Source of the DNA: Pseudanabaena biceps
GTDB lineage: Bacteria > Cyanobacteriota > Cyanobacteriia > Pseudanabaenales > Pseudanabaenaceae
Reading direction: 5' to 3'
DNA: 64,000 nucleotides
Assembly (NCBI GenBank): GCA_013361095.1
Contig: JAATWA010000001.1
Coordinates: 2,582,501-2,646,500 of the forward strand
The notes below the pieces were generated by a model. It ran no database searches. It saw only the letters and a list, made by a program, of their open reading frames with translations, and was not told where the DNA came from. The position numbers and the translations under genes were made by a program. Below are positions 17,848-26,572 of the stretch, piece after piece; position 1 is the first letter of the stretch; every line of letters begins with the position of its first letter.

Positions 17848-18303
17848 ATGAAGCATATCTTTGACTTGTTGCTTCCCCATCAAGTAGATCGAACCATACA
17901 TGGAATGAAGCTACCAGTGTATGTATTTATCGTGATTGCAATTATTAGTTTTGTCCGTAGTTGTATCCATCTCTTTACTCCCGATGGCGGTGCAGGGAGT
18001 ATTGCAGGTATCGATCTCTCCGTAGCTGGTGCAGATGGAATCATTTTTGCCTTCGCATTGTGGGGAAGCGCTCAATTGATTTATTCATTAATTCAACTGC
18101 TTGTAGCCTTTCGCTATCGCTCGCTAGTTCCATTGATGTACGTACTATTAATCCTTGAAACATTGTTAAGGGAAATGGTCGGACATATGAAACCAATTGT
18201 TTTTGCCCATACCCCCCCTGGAGCAGTTATGAATTCTATTTATCTGCCGTTGTCCTTTATCATGCTGATTTTGTGTCTTTGGAAAAAGGATAAATCTAGC
18301 TAA
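17848..18303 (+). CDS. Hypothetical four-helix membrane protein
   Basis: A 151-aa integral membrane protein from ATG 17848 (MKHIFDLLLPHQVDRTIHG). I see four hydrophobic segments: YVFIVIAIISFV, DGIIFAFALWGSAQLIYSLI, VPLMYVLLILETLL and MNSIYLPLSFIMLILCLW. Conserved-looking polar residues are HLFTPDGG, RYRSL and EMVGHMKP. I do not recognise the family. The alternative ATG 17809 lies in a hairpin loop and adds 13 residues. Rightward gene with no partner, ending 17 bases before a 26-bp perfect palindrome that could terminate it. Confidence 0.65.
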   Translation: MKHIFDLLLPHQVDRTIHGMKLPVYVFIVIAIISFVRSCIHLFTPDGGAGSIAGIDLSVAGADGIIFAFALWGSAQLIYSLIQLLVAFRYRSLVPLMYVLLILETLLREMVGHMKPIVFAHTPPGAVMNSIYLPLSFIMLILCLWKKDKSS

Positions 18304-18319
18304 ATGGGCAAATGGTGAG

Positions 18320-18371
18320 GTCAATCGGGGCATTTCTTTAGAAAATTTTCTAAAGAAATGCCCCGATTGAC
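18320..18371. repeat. Perfect 52-bp palindrome
   Basis: Bases 18320-18345 are the exact reverse complement of 18346-18371, with no loop (centre GAAAATTTTC). It lies between convergent genes and probably ends both transcripts. It lacks the GCGAAGC heart. Confidence 0.92.
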
Positions 18372-18448
18372 TGGAATCTCAGATCAAACCTCAAAGAAAA
18401 CTCTTAAAGTTTACTTTTCCAGCCTTTAAAGTTTTTTCTGGCCGATAG

Positions 18449-20101
18449 TTATGCATTTACTTTAGGAGGGAAATAACCAAGAATCTTGCTTTCATCAACT
18501 TCATCAATCTGATCAGGATCGAGATATTCATTGGCATAACGCAGATAGATCTTTTCGCTCATAAACAAATCAAACAGATCAGGATCAATATGATTATCGA
18601 GGCGCATCTTTCCGAGGATTTGTAGACATTCTGTTAAAGTTTTGCCCTTTTTGTAGGGACGATCTTTGGCACTCAACGCCTCAAAAATATCGGCAATCCC
18701 CATCATTCTCGCAGGCAAAGACATTTGATTACGGGTTAATCCCTTGGGATAGCCTTTACCATCCATGCGTTCATGATGTCCACCTGCATACTCTGGCACA
18801 CGGCGCAGATTGCGGGGATAGGGCAACTGCTCTAACATCTCAATAGTCACAGAAATATGGTCATTGATCACCTTGCGCTCTTCTGGAGTCAATGTCCCTC
18901 TAGAAATACTCAAGTTATAAATCTCATTATCAGTTAAGAAATTAGTCTCCACCCCTTGAGGATCGCACCAACGATATCGGGCAATTTGATCGAGTCTTTC
19001 TTTATACTCGTCGCGCATAAATTCGCCGCCGATATTACAAATATGCAAGAAAGCCTGATCGCTAGAATATTGAACTAACTTCTGTTGTAGCACGTCCTCA
19101 AGCTCTGGAATGATACTGAGATTGCCTGACTCGATCGCTGCAATTTTTTGATGTAAGAAGCTAATCTCAGCATCGCGCTTAAGTATTTCAAAGCGAGTAT
19201 TAACTAAATGAATCCGATCAAAAATTGTCTCTAGCTTAGTTGCCTTATCAATCACATGGACTGGGGTAGTTACTTTGCCGCAATCATGGAGCAGTCCCGC
19301 AATTTTGACTTCATACAATTCTTCTTCGTTTAATGAAAAATCTTTAAAAATCCCATAATCAGCTTTGCAAGCCGCTTCGGCGATCATCATCGTCAAAGTA
19401 GGGACGCGGCGACAGTGAGCGCCATTGTAAGGTGATTTTTTATCGATCGCCTCTGAGATCAGATTAATAAATGACTCAAACAATTCACGAAACTGACCGA
19501 TGAGTTTGTTATTAGTTAAAGCGATCGCGGCTTGAGAGGCGAGAGATTCCGCAATACGCTGAGAAACCAATGAAAATTCAATGATTTGATGAGTGGTGGT
19601 ATCTTTGGCATTGATCAACTGCAATACTCCAATTAGCTCATTTTCATGGTTAAGCATTGGCAGAGTCAAAAATGATTGCGATCGATAACCAGTTTTTGTG
19701 TCAAAAGCTCTTGTCCCCGAAAAGTCAAAACCATCCGCCGTGTAAGCATCGGGAATATTAATGGTTTGTTTATACAAAGCCGCGTGGGCTGCCACCATGT
19801 TTTTATTAGGATTGCCTAACTTATCGTAGAGGGGAAGTGGCTCAAAGGGGATCGGCTCTCCCAACTGCAAACCCATCATGATGCCGAGGGTATCATTCAT
19901 GATGATTTCAAACTGGAGGTGCTTTTTATCTTCCGTCGCTAGATAAAGAGTTCCTGCATCCGCATTTAACATCGATTTTGCTGCCCGCAAAATCATCTCT
20001 AATAACTTAGGAGTGTTCTTTTCGACCGACAGGGCAATGCCAACTTCATTGAGCTTGTCGATAAGTTCAAAGGATTCTGATTTGGTGTTGCCTATTTCCA
20101 T
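18449..20101 (-). CDS. GAF-HD-GYP cyclic-di-GMP phosphodiesterase
   Basis: A 550-aa soluble signalling protein. The N-terminal GAF domain (about residues 20-195) contains MLNADAGTLYLATEDKKHL and LIGVLQLINAKD. The C-terminal HD-GYP domain (about 215-540) shows LLHDCGKVTTP (HD pair), an internal insert (about 290-390), then GGHHERMDGKGYPKGL, the GYP signature with its metal-binding His residues, and RMMGIADIFEALSAKDRPYK. Family role: hydrolysis of c-di-GMP. The insert around EISFLHQKIAAIESGNLSII looks coiled-coil. Monocistronic; leftward. Confidence 0.93.
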   Translation of the reverse strand: MEIGNTKSESFELIDKLNEVGIALSVEKNTPKLLEMILRAAKSMLNADAGTLYLATEDKKHLQFEIIMNDTLGIMMGLQLGEPIPFEPLPLYDKLGNPNKNMVAAHAALYKQTINIPDAYTADGFDFSGTRAFDTKTGYRSQSFLTLPMLNHENELIGVLQLINAKDTTTHQIIEFSLVSQRIAESLASQAAIALTNNKLIGQFRELFESFINLISEAIDKKSPYNGAHCRRVPTLTMMIAEAACKADYGIFKDFSLNEEELYEVKIAGLLHDCGKVTTPVHVIDKATKLETIFDRIHLVNTRFEILKRDAEISFLHQKIAAIESGNLSIIPELEDVLQQKLVQYSSDQAFLHICNIGGEFMRDEYKERLDQIARYRWCDPQGVETNFLTDNEIYNLSISRGTLTPEERKVINDHISVTIEMLEQLPYPRNLRRVPEYAGGHHERMDGKGYPKGLTRNQMSLPARMMGIADIFEALSAKDRPYKKGKTLTECLQILGKMRLDNHIDPDLFDLFMSEKIYLRYANEYLDPDQIDEVDESKILGYFPPKVNA

Positions 20102-20205
20102 GGTTTGGGTCCCTACTTGCCAACAATATCTAGAGTCAAAACCTGTAGCAATTGTGTAGCATTTACCACAGGTTTTTGGATTTTATATTTAATGGTGTCT
20201 ACCCT

Positions 20206-20336
20206 CAGCAATTCTCATTATGAAACTAATTTTGGGGTTTGTAGTACCTAAGGCGCTGCAAACCCCAAAATTGGTTTTTTGAAAGCCAGCCTTAGGCTGG
20301 CTTTCAAAAAACCAATTTTTATAATGAGAATTGCTG
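20206..20336. repeat. Nested composite inverted repeat (class II)
   Basis: Outer arms 20206-20221 and 20321-20336 (CAGCAATTCTCATTAT) enclose two side-by-side hairpins. The first (about 20224-20276) is a class II copy, AACTAATTTTGGGGTTTG .. CAAACCCCAAAATTGGTT. The second (20271-20291 with 20295-20315) is TTGGTTTTTTGAAAGCCAGC plus C around TTA. The two share the TTGGTTTT segment, so alternative pairings are possible. This fills most of the 20102-20454 gap. Confidence 0.88.
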
Positions 20337-20454
20337 GTCTACCCAAGTACCTTTCTAGATTTCCAGAGTTAATGGGATGGCTTTTTCGCTCTACTAACTC
20401 TGGTTTTATATTTAGTACTGTACTAAATCGCAAATCCCTTACTTTTATGAGTAT

Positions 20455-21234
20455 CTATTTTTCAGCCTTCGGTAGCTGATTAGATTCAATGAGTAGTTTG
20501 GGTAAAGGTGGTAAACCAGTTTTCTTCCAAAATTGTTGAAATTGCGTGGGGTTAGCTATTCGCCATCCTAACAATAAAATCGTAACTAAAAATACTGCTG
20601 TTACACCAAATTTCACAAGACTTATCGCAAATTGTCTAACATTCAAGAATTTTGAATGAGAATTTTGAATGACAACAGATTCTGCTGGTGTTGTAATTGG
20701 CAAATTTGAAGACACTTGATGCGATTCAGACCATATTTGGATCGCCTTGATCGCATTTTGTACTGAGATTGGTATTTGATTAGTCCGCGACCATTGCCGC
20801 GCGGCAGCTGAAGGAATGGGACATAAATTTTGACAAGCTAATTTCACAAGGCGATCGCGCAGTAATACTTCATCGGAGATCAGGACTACACATTTCTGAG
20901 GATAAGAATTGGCAACACCTAGGGCAGTTTTGGCAATACTCAGCATTAATTTTGCCTTACGGCTAAGGTTTTGACTAGCCCTTGGTTGTAGTTCTGGATG
21001 AGTCCCGCTGAGATCTGTATCTTGCCAATTAGCTTGCGATCGCCATTTTTGAAATTGTCGTGCTGTGGCTTCATTACCTTCAGATTTACCATCCGCAATA
21101 TCTTTAATTTCACTCGTCACAACTTTTGGCAGCAGACAGTCACCTAACTGCGCGATCGCTTGCCATGTATTAACATCTGATTGGGTAATCGCCGTAGTTT
21201 CAATCAGAAATATATAAGGAGAATTGGTCGTCAT
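20455..21234 (-). CDS. PIN-like domain protein with C-terminal membrane anchor
   Basis: A 259-aa protein. The N-terminal 140 residues look like a PIN/NYN-type nuclease fold: IFLIETTAITQSD, a helix with LPKVVTSEIKDIADG, then KCVVLISDEVLLRDRLVKLA. The usual first Asp is replaced by Glu (FLIETT), so activity is uncertain. A single transmembrane helix sits near residues 212-235 (SLVKFGVTAVFLVTILLLG), followed by a short Pro-rich tail. There is no adjacent antitoxin, so it is unlike a standard VapC. ATG at 21234; nearest same-strand gene is 145 bases upstream. Confidence 0.6.
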   Translation of the reverse strand: MTTNSPYIFLIETTAITQSDVNTWQAIAQLGDCLLPKVVTSEIKDIADGKSEGNEATARQFQKWRSQANWQDTDLSGTHPELQPRASQNLSRKAKLMLSIAKTALGVANSYPQKCVVLISDEVLLRDRLVKLACQNLCPIPSAAARQWSRTNQIPISVQNAIKAIQIWSESHQVSSNLPITTPAESVVIQNSHSKFLNVRQFAISLVKFGVTAVFLVTILLLGWRIANPTQFQQFWKKTGLPPLPKLLIESNQLPKAEK

Positions 21235-21379
21235 AGGTACAGGATATTTTTATAGAATGCCTAGCAAACAACAGATTTTCATGGGTTTCTTATCTTGGCA
21301 GATTTCACTAGATTTAATAAGGGACTTAAGCCGCGTACCACTCATTTACTAAGTTGTTGAAAACTTCTTGTTTACAGCG

Positions 21380-22048
21380 TTATTTAGCTTTATTGATGAG
21401 GCGTAAACCTTGCCAGTTCCCAAAGTTATTGGTGTTGTTCCCAGTGCCATAACTGCCATAAAACTCGTTACAGCCCTCTCCAAATACAAAGATTCCTTTA
21501 CCTTGTTGAGATGATTGAGCAGTGTTTTCTTGCCATTCAAAATTAATGACATTATTAAACTGTTGCCCAGTAAATTCCCCTGAAACTTTGCCTCGTTCAA
21601 AGTTGTTATATTCGTATTTACCTAATACTTGGTTGTTATCTTTTTCCTGAAGGCTGACTTTGCCAGAGGGTGTTTGCCATTCCCCACTAATTTTTGATTT
21701 GCAACTCAAACTGCTCACTGGTGTGGCTTCTGGCGCAATCAAATATTGCAAACTCCACGCTGTCACGACCACTACGCCACCGACCCCTAGGGCTAATATT
21801 AGCCAATTAGAAGTACCATCCCAAGATATGTTTATTTGTCTGGGTAAGTAAGTTTTGATAGATTCAGGAAGGTATTTGCCAAACATCGGCACATCTATCA
21901 TTTTAGGGGCATCAATTTCCTGTGAGTCGCTGTCGCTGTGATCATTCTCGGAATTGGACTCATCAGAAGGTGGGGCGATCGCTGTATCGACATCCTCTGG
22001 CGGCACTGGGTGCGATCGCCTGCTTTTACTAGACCAAAGTTTTTGCAT
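21380..22048 (-). CDS. Hypothetical single-pass membrane protein with beta-rich C-terminus
   Basis: A 222-aa protein. The first 75 residues are acidic and Ser/Asp-rich, probably cytoplasmic. A transmembrane helix follows (NWLILALGVGGVVVVTAWSL, about residues 82-101). The C-terminal 110 residues look like repeating beta strands with Gly/Asn/Phe (SGEWQTPSGKVSLQEK, LGKYEYNNFERGKVSGEF, KGIFVFGEGCNEFYGSYG). This resembles calycin or lipocalin-like repeats, but I do not recognise a named family. The product starts MQKLWSSKSRRSHP. It may be co-transcribed with the PIN-like gene. Confidence 0.55.
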   Translation of the reverse strand: MQKLWSSKSRRSHPVPPEDVDTAIAPPSDESNSENDHSDSDSQEIDAPKMIDVPMFGKYLPESIKTYLPRQINISWDGTSNWLILALGVGGVVVVTAWSLQYLIAPEATPVSSLSCKSKISGEWQTPSGKVSLQEKDNNQVLGKYEYNNFERGKVSGEFTGQQFNNVINFEWQENTAQSSQQGKGIFVFGEGCNEFYGSYGTGNNTNNFGNWQGLRLINKAK

Positions 22049-22225
22049 AGTTAAGCAAATTTGTTGCTATCGATATCTAGTATTCATTGTCGCATGATGT
22101 CAAAACCAACGCCCAGTTATCAACTCAGCGATTATGCCTAGTTTGAGGTGTTGCGAGGCTTCACCCAAAGCTTTTGCGGGTTTAGGTCTTACAGGAATTG
22201 CTTTTAAACCCGTTACAACTAAAAA

Positions 22226-22341
22226 TATAGCTATCGCCAAGTGTACTAGGACATAAAATCCAATAATTGGCTGGCGGCGCGGAGCGCCGCCAGCCAATTA
22301 TTGGGTTTTGATTTGTCCTAAAACAGATGACTGTAGCTATA
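22226..22341. mobile_element. 116-bp MITE-like element, copy A
   Basis: Starts TATAGCTATCGCCAAG and ends GATGACTGTAGCTATA, with imperfect terminal inverted repeats of about 35 bases each. The inner stem is 22255-22280 with 22284-22309 around GGA (heart GCGGAGC), with one mismatch. The copy at 35604-35719 has the same length and 110 of 116 identical bases by eye. No coding capacity. It lies in the 425-bp gap before menG; 22049-22225 shows no other feature. Confidence 0.8.
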
Positions 22342-22392
22342 TAGTCTTGATCAAGACAGCAATAAACTGGTTTCATAATGAGAATTGCTTCC

Positions 22393-22433
22393 AAACCCAA
22401 GAGAGAGTTGCGCCGCAACTCTCTCTTGGGTTT
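22393..22433. repeat. Class I-like hairpin, 20-bp stem, in the menG leader
   Basis: Arms 22393-22412 and 22414-22433 (AAACCCAAGAGAGAGTTGCG) around a single C. The arm differs from the 4911-4971 copy by A to G, with the matching T to C in the other arm. The copy of GCAATTCTCATTATGAAA just upstream (22373-22390, inverted) matches the outer arms at 20206. It lies 40 bases before the menG start. Confidence 0.85.
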
Positions 22434-22473
22434 AAGACTAGCTACAGCAACAGACAATTTTAAGATAACAATT

Positions 22474-23181
22474 ATGTCTCGACCTTCAGAAACCGATGTG
22501 CAGCAAATTTTTGATCGGATTGCCCCTGTCTACGATCGCTTTAATGACCTGCTGAGTTTGGGACAACATCGCATCTGGAAGAAAATGGCTTTGCGCTGGT
22601 GTGAGCCAAAACAGGGAGAAACTTGGCTCGATCTTTGCTGTGGATCTGGGGACATGACGAGACTCTTAGCAAAACAAGTTGCACCTACGGGCAAAGTGAT
22701 CGGCGTAGATTTTTCTAGGGAGTTATTAGCGATCGCAGCTCATAAAACCAAAAGCTATCCTCTTAATATGCAAAAGGCGATCGCATGGCAACAGGCAAAT
22801 GTGTTGGAGTTACCCTTTGAGGATTCCAGTTGTAATGGCGCGACCATATCCTATGGTTTACGCAATGTCGTAGATATTCCCCAATGCCTTGCCGAGTTAC
22901 ACCGCGTTCTCAAAGCTGGCGCAAAGGTTGCGATTTTAGATTTTCATCGCCCCAGCGATCGCCTAATTCAATCCTTCCAAAACTTCTATCTTGATCGCGT
23001 AGTTGTCCCCTTAGCCGATCGCTTTAATATGACCGCAGAGTATGCCTATATCGCACCCAGTTTAGCGAGGTTTCCCATCGGCTCTGAGCAAGTACAGTTG
23101 GCAAAAAATGCAGGGTTTAGGCAAGCGCAACACTATGCGATCGCCAGTGGCATGATGGGCATTTTGGTGTTACAAAAGTAG
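22474..23181 (+). CDS. menG: UbiE/MenG methyltransferase (phylloquinone synthesis)
   Basis: SAM-dependent C-methyltransferase; in cyanobacteria it methylates 2-phytyl-1,4-naphthoquinone to phylloquinone for photosystem I. I chose ATG 22474 (MSRPSETDVQQIFDRIAPVYDRFND), 235 aa, because the upstream in-frame extension translates the hairpin at 22393. Motifs: FDRIAPVYDRFNDLLSLGQH (UbiE signature 1), WLDLCCGSGDMTRLLA (motif I), VIGVDFS, YGLRNVVD and LHRVLKAGAKVAILDFHRP (signature 2). All match the UbiE/COQ5 family. Monocistronic and convergent with the efflux genes; a double hairpin follows. Confidence 0.94.
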   Translation: MSRPSETDVQQIFDRIAPVYDRFNDLLSLGQHRIWKKMALRWCEPKQGETWLDLCCGSGDMTRLLAKQVAPTGKVIGVDFSRELLAIAAHKTKSYPLNMQKAIAWQQANVLELPFEDSSCNGATISYGLRNVVDIPQCLAELHRVLKAGAKVAILDFHRPSDRLIQSFQNFYLDRVVVPLADRFNMTAEYAYIAPSLARFPIGSEQVQLAKNAGFRQAQHYAIASGMMGILVLQK

Positions 23182-23193
23182 TCCACAAATGAG

Positions 23194-23262
23194 CTGCTAA
23201 TTAAGTTACAGCGCTTCGCGCCGTAACTTAATTAGCAGTGCGTGGCGTCGCCACGCACTGCT
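23194..23262. repeat. Two abutting hairpins between menG and the RND gene
   Basis: Hairpin 1: arms 23194-23214 and 23218-23238 around TTC, 21 bp with one mismatch, GCGAAGC on the minus strand. Hairpin 2: arms 23234-23247 and 23249-23262 (AGCAGTGCGTGGCG), 14 bp. They share AGCAG at 23234-23238, so only one can form fully at a time. They sit at the 3' ends of two convergent genes. Confidence 0.87.
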
Positions 23263-23264
23263 GA

Positions 23265-26200
23265 TTATTTGTTGATCACAGACGGAGGGATCAGGGAAAC
23301 AGGGGGCTTGGTGGGATGTGTCTGCTGCTCGTCTTGACCCTGTTCTTTTTTGCGAATGCTACGTCTTTTCCAACGATCTTGCATTGCTTCCATGTAGACA
23401 TAGAAGACAGGAGTAATGTAGAGCGTCAGCAATTGTGAAAATACCAAGCCGCCAACTACGGCTAAGCCTAAAGCTCGGCGAGATTCAGCACCTGCGCCAA
23501 AACCTAAGGCGATCGGCAAGGTTCCCATTAAGGCGGCGAGAGTGGTCATCATGATCGGACGAAAACGCACTAAGCAGGCTTCGTAAATCGCATCGTAGGC
23601 AGTACTTCCCTCTTTACGAGCGCCGATCGCAAAGTCCACCATCATGATTCCATTCTTTTTCACGATACCGACTAAAAGAATGATGCCGACAAAGGCGTAG
23701 ACATTCAGTTCACTACGGAAAATCAGCAGCGTCAGCAAAGCCCCAAACCCAGCCGAAGGTAAGCTGGTAAGAATTGTAATCGGATGAATAAAGCTTTCGT
23801 AAAGAATCCCAAGAACAATGTAAATCACAAAAATCGCAGCTAGCAGCAACCAGCCTAAACCTTGCAATGAGTCTTGGAATGCTTGGGCTGTACCTTGGAA
23901 TTTACCTGTAGTAGAAGCAGGAAGAACTTCACGGGCATACTGCTCGATCGTTCCCACAACATCACTTAAGGAAACATTGGGTTTGAGGTTAAAGGAAACT
24001 GTTACCGCAGGCAACTGTCCTGAGTGATTTACCGATAGCGCTCCTACGCTTTTCTTGAAGGATGCGACCGTACTGAGAGGGATTAATTGTCCATTGCTCG
24101 ATCGCACTGATAGGAGTTCAAGAGAATTCACATCTGCTTGATATTCGGGACTTAAGCCCATGATCACCGAATATTGGTTGTCTGAGCCATAGATATTAGA
24201 AACTTGACGAGTGCCGTAGGCGTATGACAGGGCTGATTCAATTTGGTTAGCAGTTAGTCCCAAAGCTGAGGCGCGATCGCGATTGATATCGATAGTGACT
24301 TGTGGATTTTTGACCTGTAAGTCACTGGTGACATCTTGAAGCTTATCGAATTGTCGTAATTTTTTTTCTAATTCTGGTGCAGAACGATAGAGTCCTTCGA
24401 TGTCTGTATCAGAGATGGTGTATTGATACAAAGCTTTAGATTGCTGTGCGCCAATCCGAATCGTGGGCGGATTTTGTAAGAAGGCACGAATACCAACTAC
24501 TTTCGCCAGTTTGGGGCGAAGTTCCTGCACGATTTCATCAGCACTGAGCGATCGCTTACTCCGTTCTTTTAATCGCATGAACAAGCGGCCTGTATTACTG
24601 GAAGCATTCAGACCACCTGCCCCAACCGTGGAATTAACTGCTTCAATGTTGGGATCTTTGCTCACAATTGCTGCAAGTTGCGCTTGATGTTGCGTCATAT
24701 CTTCAAAGGAAATTCCTTGAATGGCTTCGGTACTTGCCACTAGTTGCCCGATATCATCATTGGGAATGAATCCTTTTGGTACTAATCCAAAGAGAATAAT
24801 CGTCGCCACCAAGATCGTTGCCGAAATCGCCATCGTAACGCGGTGGTATTTGAGAGAATAGCGTAAACTCCATGCATAGAAGCGTTGAAAGAATCCACCC
24901 TGTTCTTCTAGCTTTCTATGACCATTTCCATTTCCATTTCCATTTCCATTTCCATTTCCATTTCCATTTCCATTTCCATTTCCATTTCCATTTCCATTTC
25001 CATTTCCATTTCCATTATTATCACCGTTGAGTGAATGACTTTCGTGACCATGATTGTGATTGCTATGGCTCAGAAAGCGACTACAAAGCATTGGCGTGAG
25101 ACTGAGCGAGATAAATCCCGAAACCAAGATGGCGACGCTAATCGTGACTGCAAATTCTTGAAAGAGTCTGCCTAAAATTCCGCCCATAAATAGAATCGGA
25201 ATAAATACCGCCACCAGCGAGATCGTCATTGATAGAACGGTAAAGCCAATTTCTTTAGAACCATCGATCGCGGCTTGATAACGAGATTTGCCCATTTCTA
25301 AATGGCGCACAATATTTTCTAGGACAACCACCGCATCATCGACCACAAATCCCACCGACAAGGTCAATGCCATCAAAGACAAGTTATCGAGGGAGTAGCC
25401 CAATTTATACATGACTGTAAATGTGGCTACTAGGGATAGGGGTACGGCGACGCTGGGAATAAATGTCGCGGAGAAGTTTCTCAAGAAAATGAAAATGACC
25501 ATCACCACCAGCGCGATCGCTAAGAGCAAGCTGAACTGCACATCGTCAACGGAGGCGCGAACCGACTGTGAGCGATCATAAACAATTTCCATATCGATCG
25601 CCGCAGGGATTTGGGCGCGAAAGGTCGGTAATAGCTTCTCTAACGTATCCACGATCGCTACGGTATTTGTGCCTGGTTGTCGTTGAATGGAGAGAACGAT
25701 CGCTCTAGTGCCGTTGTACCAACTGGCAAGGCGATCATTTTCCACACTGTCGATTACCTGTCCCAGATCACCGAGGCGGACTGGCGCACCATTGCGATAG
25801 GTAACAATCAGAGGACGAAAGGCGGCGGCATTATCTAAACTGGCGTTAGTATCGATAGTGAGCGTACCTTTTTCGCCAAAAATACTTCCCGTAGGTTGAT
25901 TGGAATTTCCCTGCGCGATCGCGGTTGCCACTTCATCAATACCAATCGCTTTAGTCTTTAACGATTGAGGATCGAGTTGGACGCGCACTGCATATTTCTG
26001 AACACCATTGACCGTCACAAGGGCAACCCCATCGACCATCGATAGTCTCTGGGCAATCAGGTTTTCCGCGTATTTATCCACTTCCGATAGAGGTAAGACC
26101 TCTGATTTCAAGGCAATATAGAGAATTGGCTGATCCGCAGGATTAACCTTGCGATATTGCGGTGGATTGGGTAATGTCGGCGGTAATTGCCGCGAAGCTT

Positions 26201-26540
26201 TGGCGATCGCGGATTGGACATCCTGCGCGGCTCCGTCAATCTGACGATTGAGATTGAACTGCAAAGTAATACTGGTACTACCAAGGGAGCTACTGGAGGT
26301 CATGGAGTCTAGCCCAGCGATCGAGGAAAATTGCTGCTCCAAAGGTGTCGCTACTGAGGCAGCCATCGTTTCAGGACTAGCCCCTGGTAACGAAGCACTG
26401 ACGCTAATCGTCGGAAAATCAACGGATGGTAGATCACTGACGGGTAGTGCCCGATAGCTGATAATGCCAAACAGTAAGATCGCCAGCATGACTAGGGTCG
26501 TCATGACGGGTCGGCGGATAAAGGGTTGAGTAATATTCAT
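23265..26540 (-). CDS. RND multidrug efflux permease
   Basis: Inner-membrane proton-driven pump of the AcrB/MdtBC (HAE1) family, 1091 aa. It has twelve predicted membrane helices and two large periplasmic loops. N-terminus MNITQPFIRRPVMTTLVMLA is typical. TM4 carries LSVGFVVDDAVVVLENIVRH with the paired Asp of the proton relay; FIPILFMGGILGRLFQEFAVT and GIVKKNGIMMVDFAIGARKEG are conserved. The central cytoplasmic loop (near residue 510-540) contains an Asn-Gly repeat from 15 CCATTT hexamers at 24922-25011. It is read with the adaptor gene 32 bases upstream and is probably repressed by the divergent MarR protein. Confidence 0.96.
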   Translation of the reverse strand: MNITQPFIRRPVMTTLVMLAILLFGIISYRALPVSDLPSVDFPTISVSASLPGASPETMAASVATPLEQQFSSIAGLDSMTSSSSLGSTSITLQFNLNRQIDGAAQDVQSAIAKASRQLPPTLPNPPQYRKVNPADQPILYIALKSEVLPLSEVDKYAENLIAQRLSMVDGVALVTVNGVQKYAVRVQLDPQSLKTKAIGIDEVATAIAQGNSNQPTGSIFGEKGTLTIDTNASLDNAAAFRPLIVTYRNGAPVRLGDLGQVIDSVENDRLASWYNGTRAIVLSIQRQPGTNTVAIVDTLEKLLPTFRAQIPAAIDMEIVYDRSQSVRASVDDVQFSLLLAIALVVMVIFIFLRNFSATFIPSVAVPLSLVATFTVMYKLGYSLDNLSLMALTLSVGFVVDDAVVVLENIVRHLEMGKSRYQAAIDGSKEIGFTVLSMTISLVAVFIPILFMGGILGRLFQEFAVTISVAILVSGFISLSLTPMLCSRFLSHSNHNHGHESHSLNGDNNGNGNGNGNGNGNGNGNGNGNGNGNGNGNGNGHRKLEEQGGFFQRFYAWSLRYSLKYHRVTMAISATILVATIILFGLVPKGFIPNDDIGQLVASTEAIQGISFEDMTQHQAQLAAIVSKDPNIEAVNSTVGAGGLNASSNTGRLFMRLKERSKRSLSADEIVQELRPKLAKVVGIRAFLQNPPTIRIGAQQSKALYQYTISDTDIEGLYRSAPELEKKLRQFDKLQDVTSDLQVKNPQVTIDINRDRASALGLTANQIESALSYAYGTRQVSNIYGSDNQYSVIMGLSPEYQADVNSLELLSVRSSNGQLIPLSTVASFKKSVGALSVNHSGQLPAVTVSFNLKPNVSLSDVVGTIEQYAREVLPASTTGKFQGTAQAFQDSLQGLGWLLLAAIFVIYIVLGILYESFIHPITILTSLPSAGFGALLTLLIFRSELNVYAFVGIILLVGIVKKNGIMMVDFAIGARKEGSTAYDAIYEACLVRFRPIMMTTLAALMGTLPIALGFGAGAESRRALGLAVVGGLVFSQLLTLYITPVFYVYMEAMQDRWKRRSIRKKEQGQDEQQTHPTKPPVSLIPPSVINK
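24922..25011 (-). repeat. Hexanucleotide repeat (CCATTT)15 inside the RND gene
   Basis: Fifteen exact units of CCATTT on the plus strand, encoding alternating Gly-Asn on the minus strand. Length changes stay in frame, so slippage would vary a flexible cytoplasmic loop between the two halves of the pump without inactivating it. Confidence 0.97.
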
Positions 26541-26572
26541 TCTTTAATTACCTAGAGACTATGGGATATGCG

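Noticed and set aside
20248..20479. Two overlapping short frames on opposite strands
   Set aside because: Both are translations of the palindromic 20206-20336 repeat, which mirrors itself on the two strands.
20455..21234. VapC toxin of a toxin-antitoxin pair
   Set aside because: It is twice the usual VapC length, has a membrane anchor and no small antitoxin gene beside it.
22100..22457. Short leftward frames near the menG leader
   Set aside because: They run through the 116-bp element and the 22393 hairpin and start or stop within repeats.
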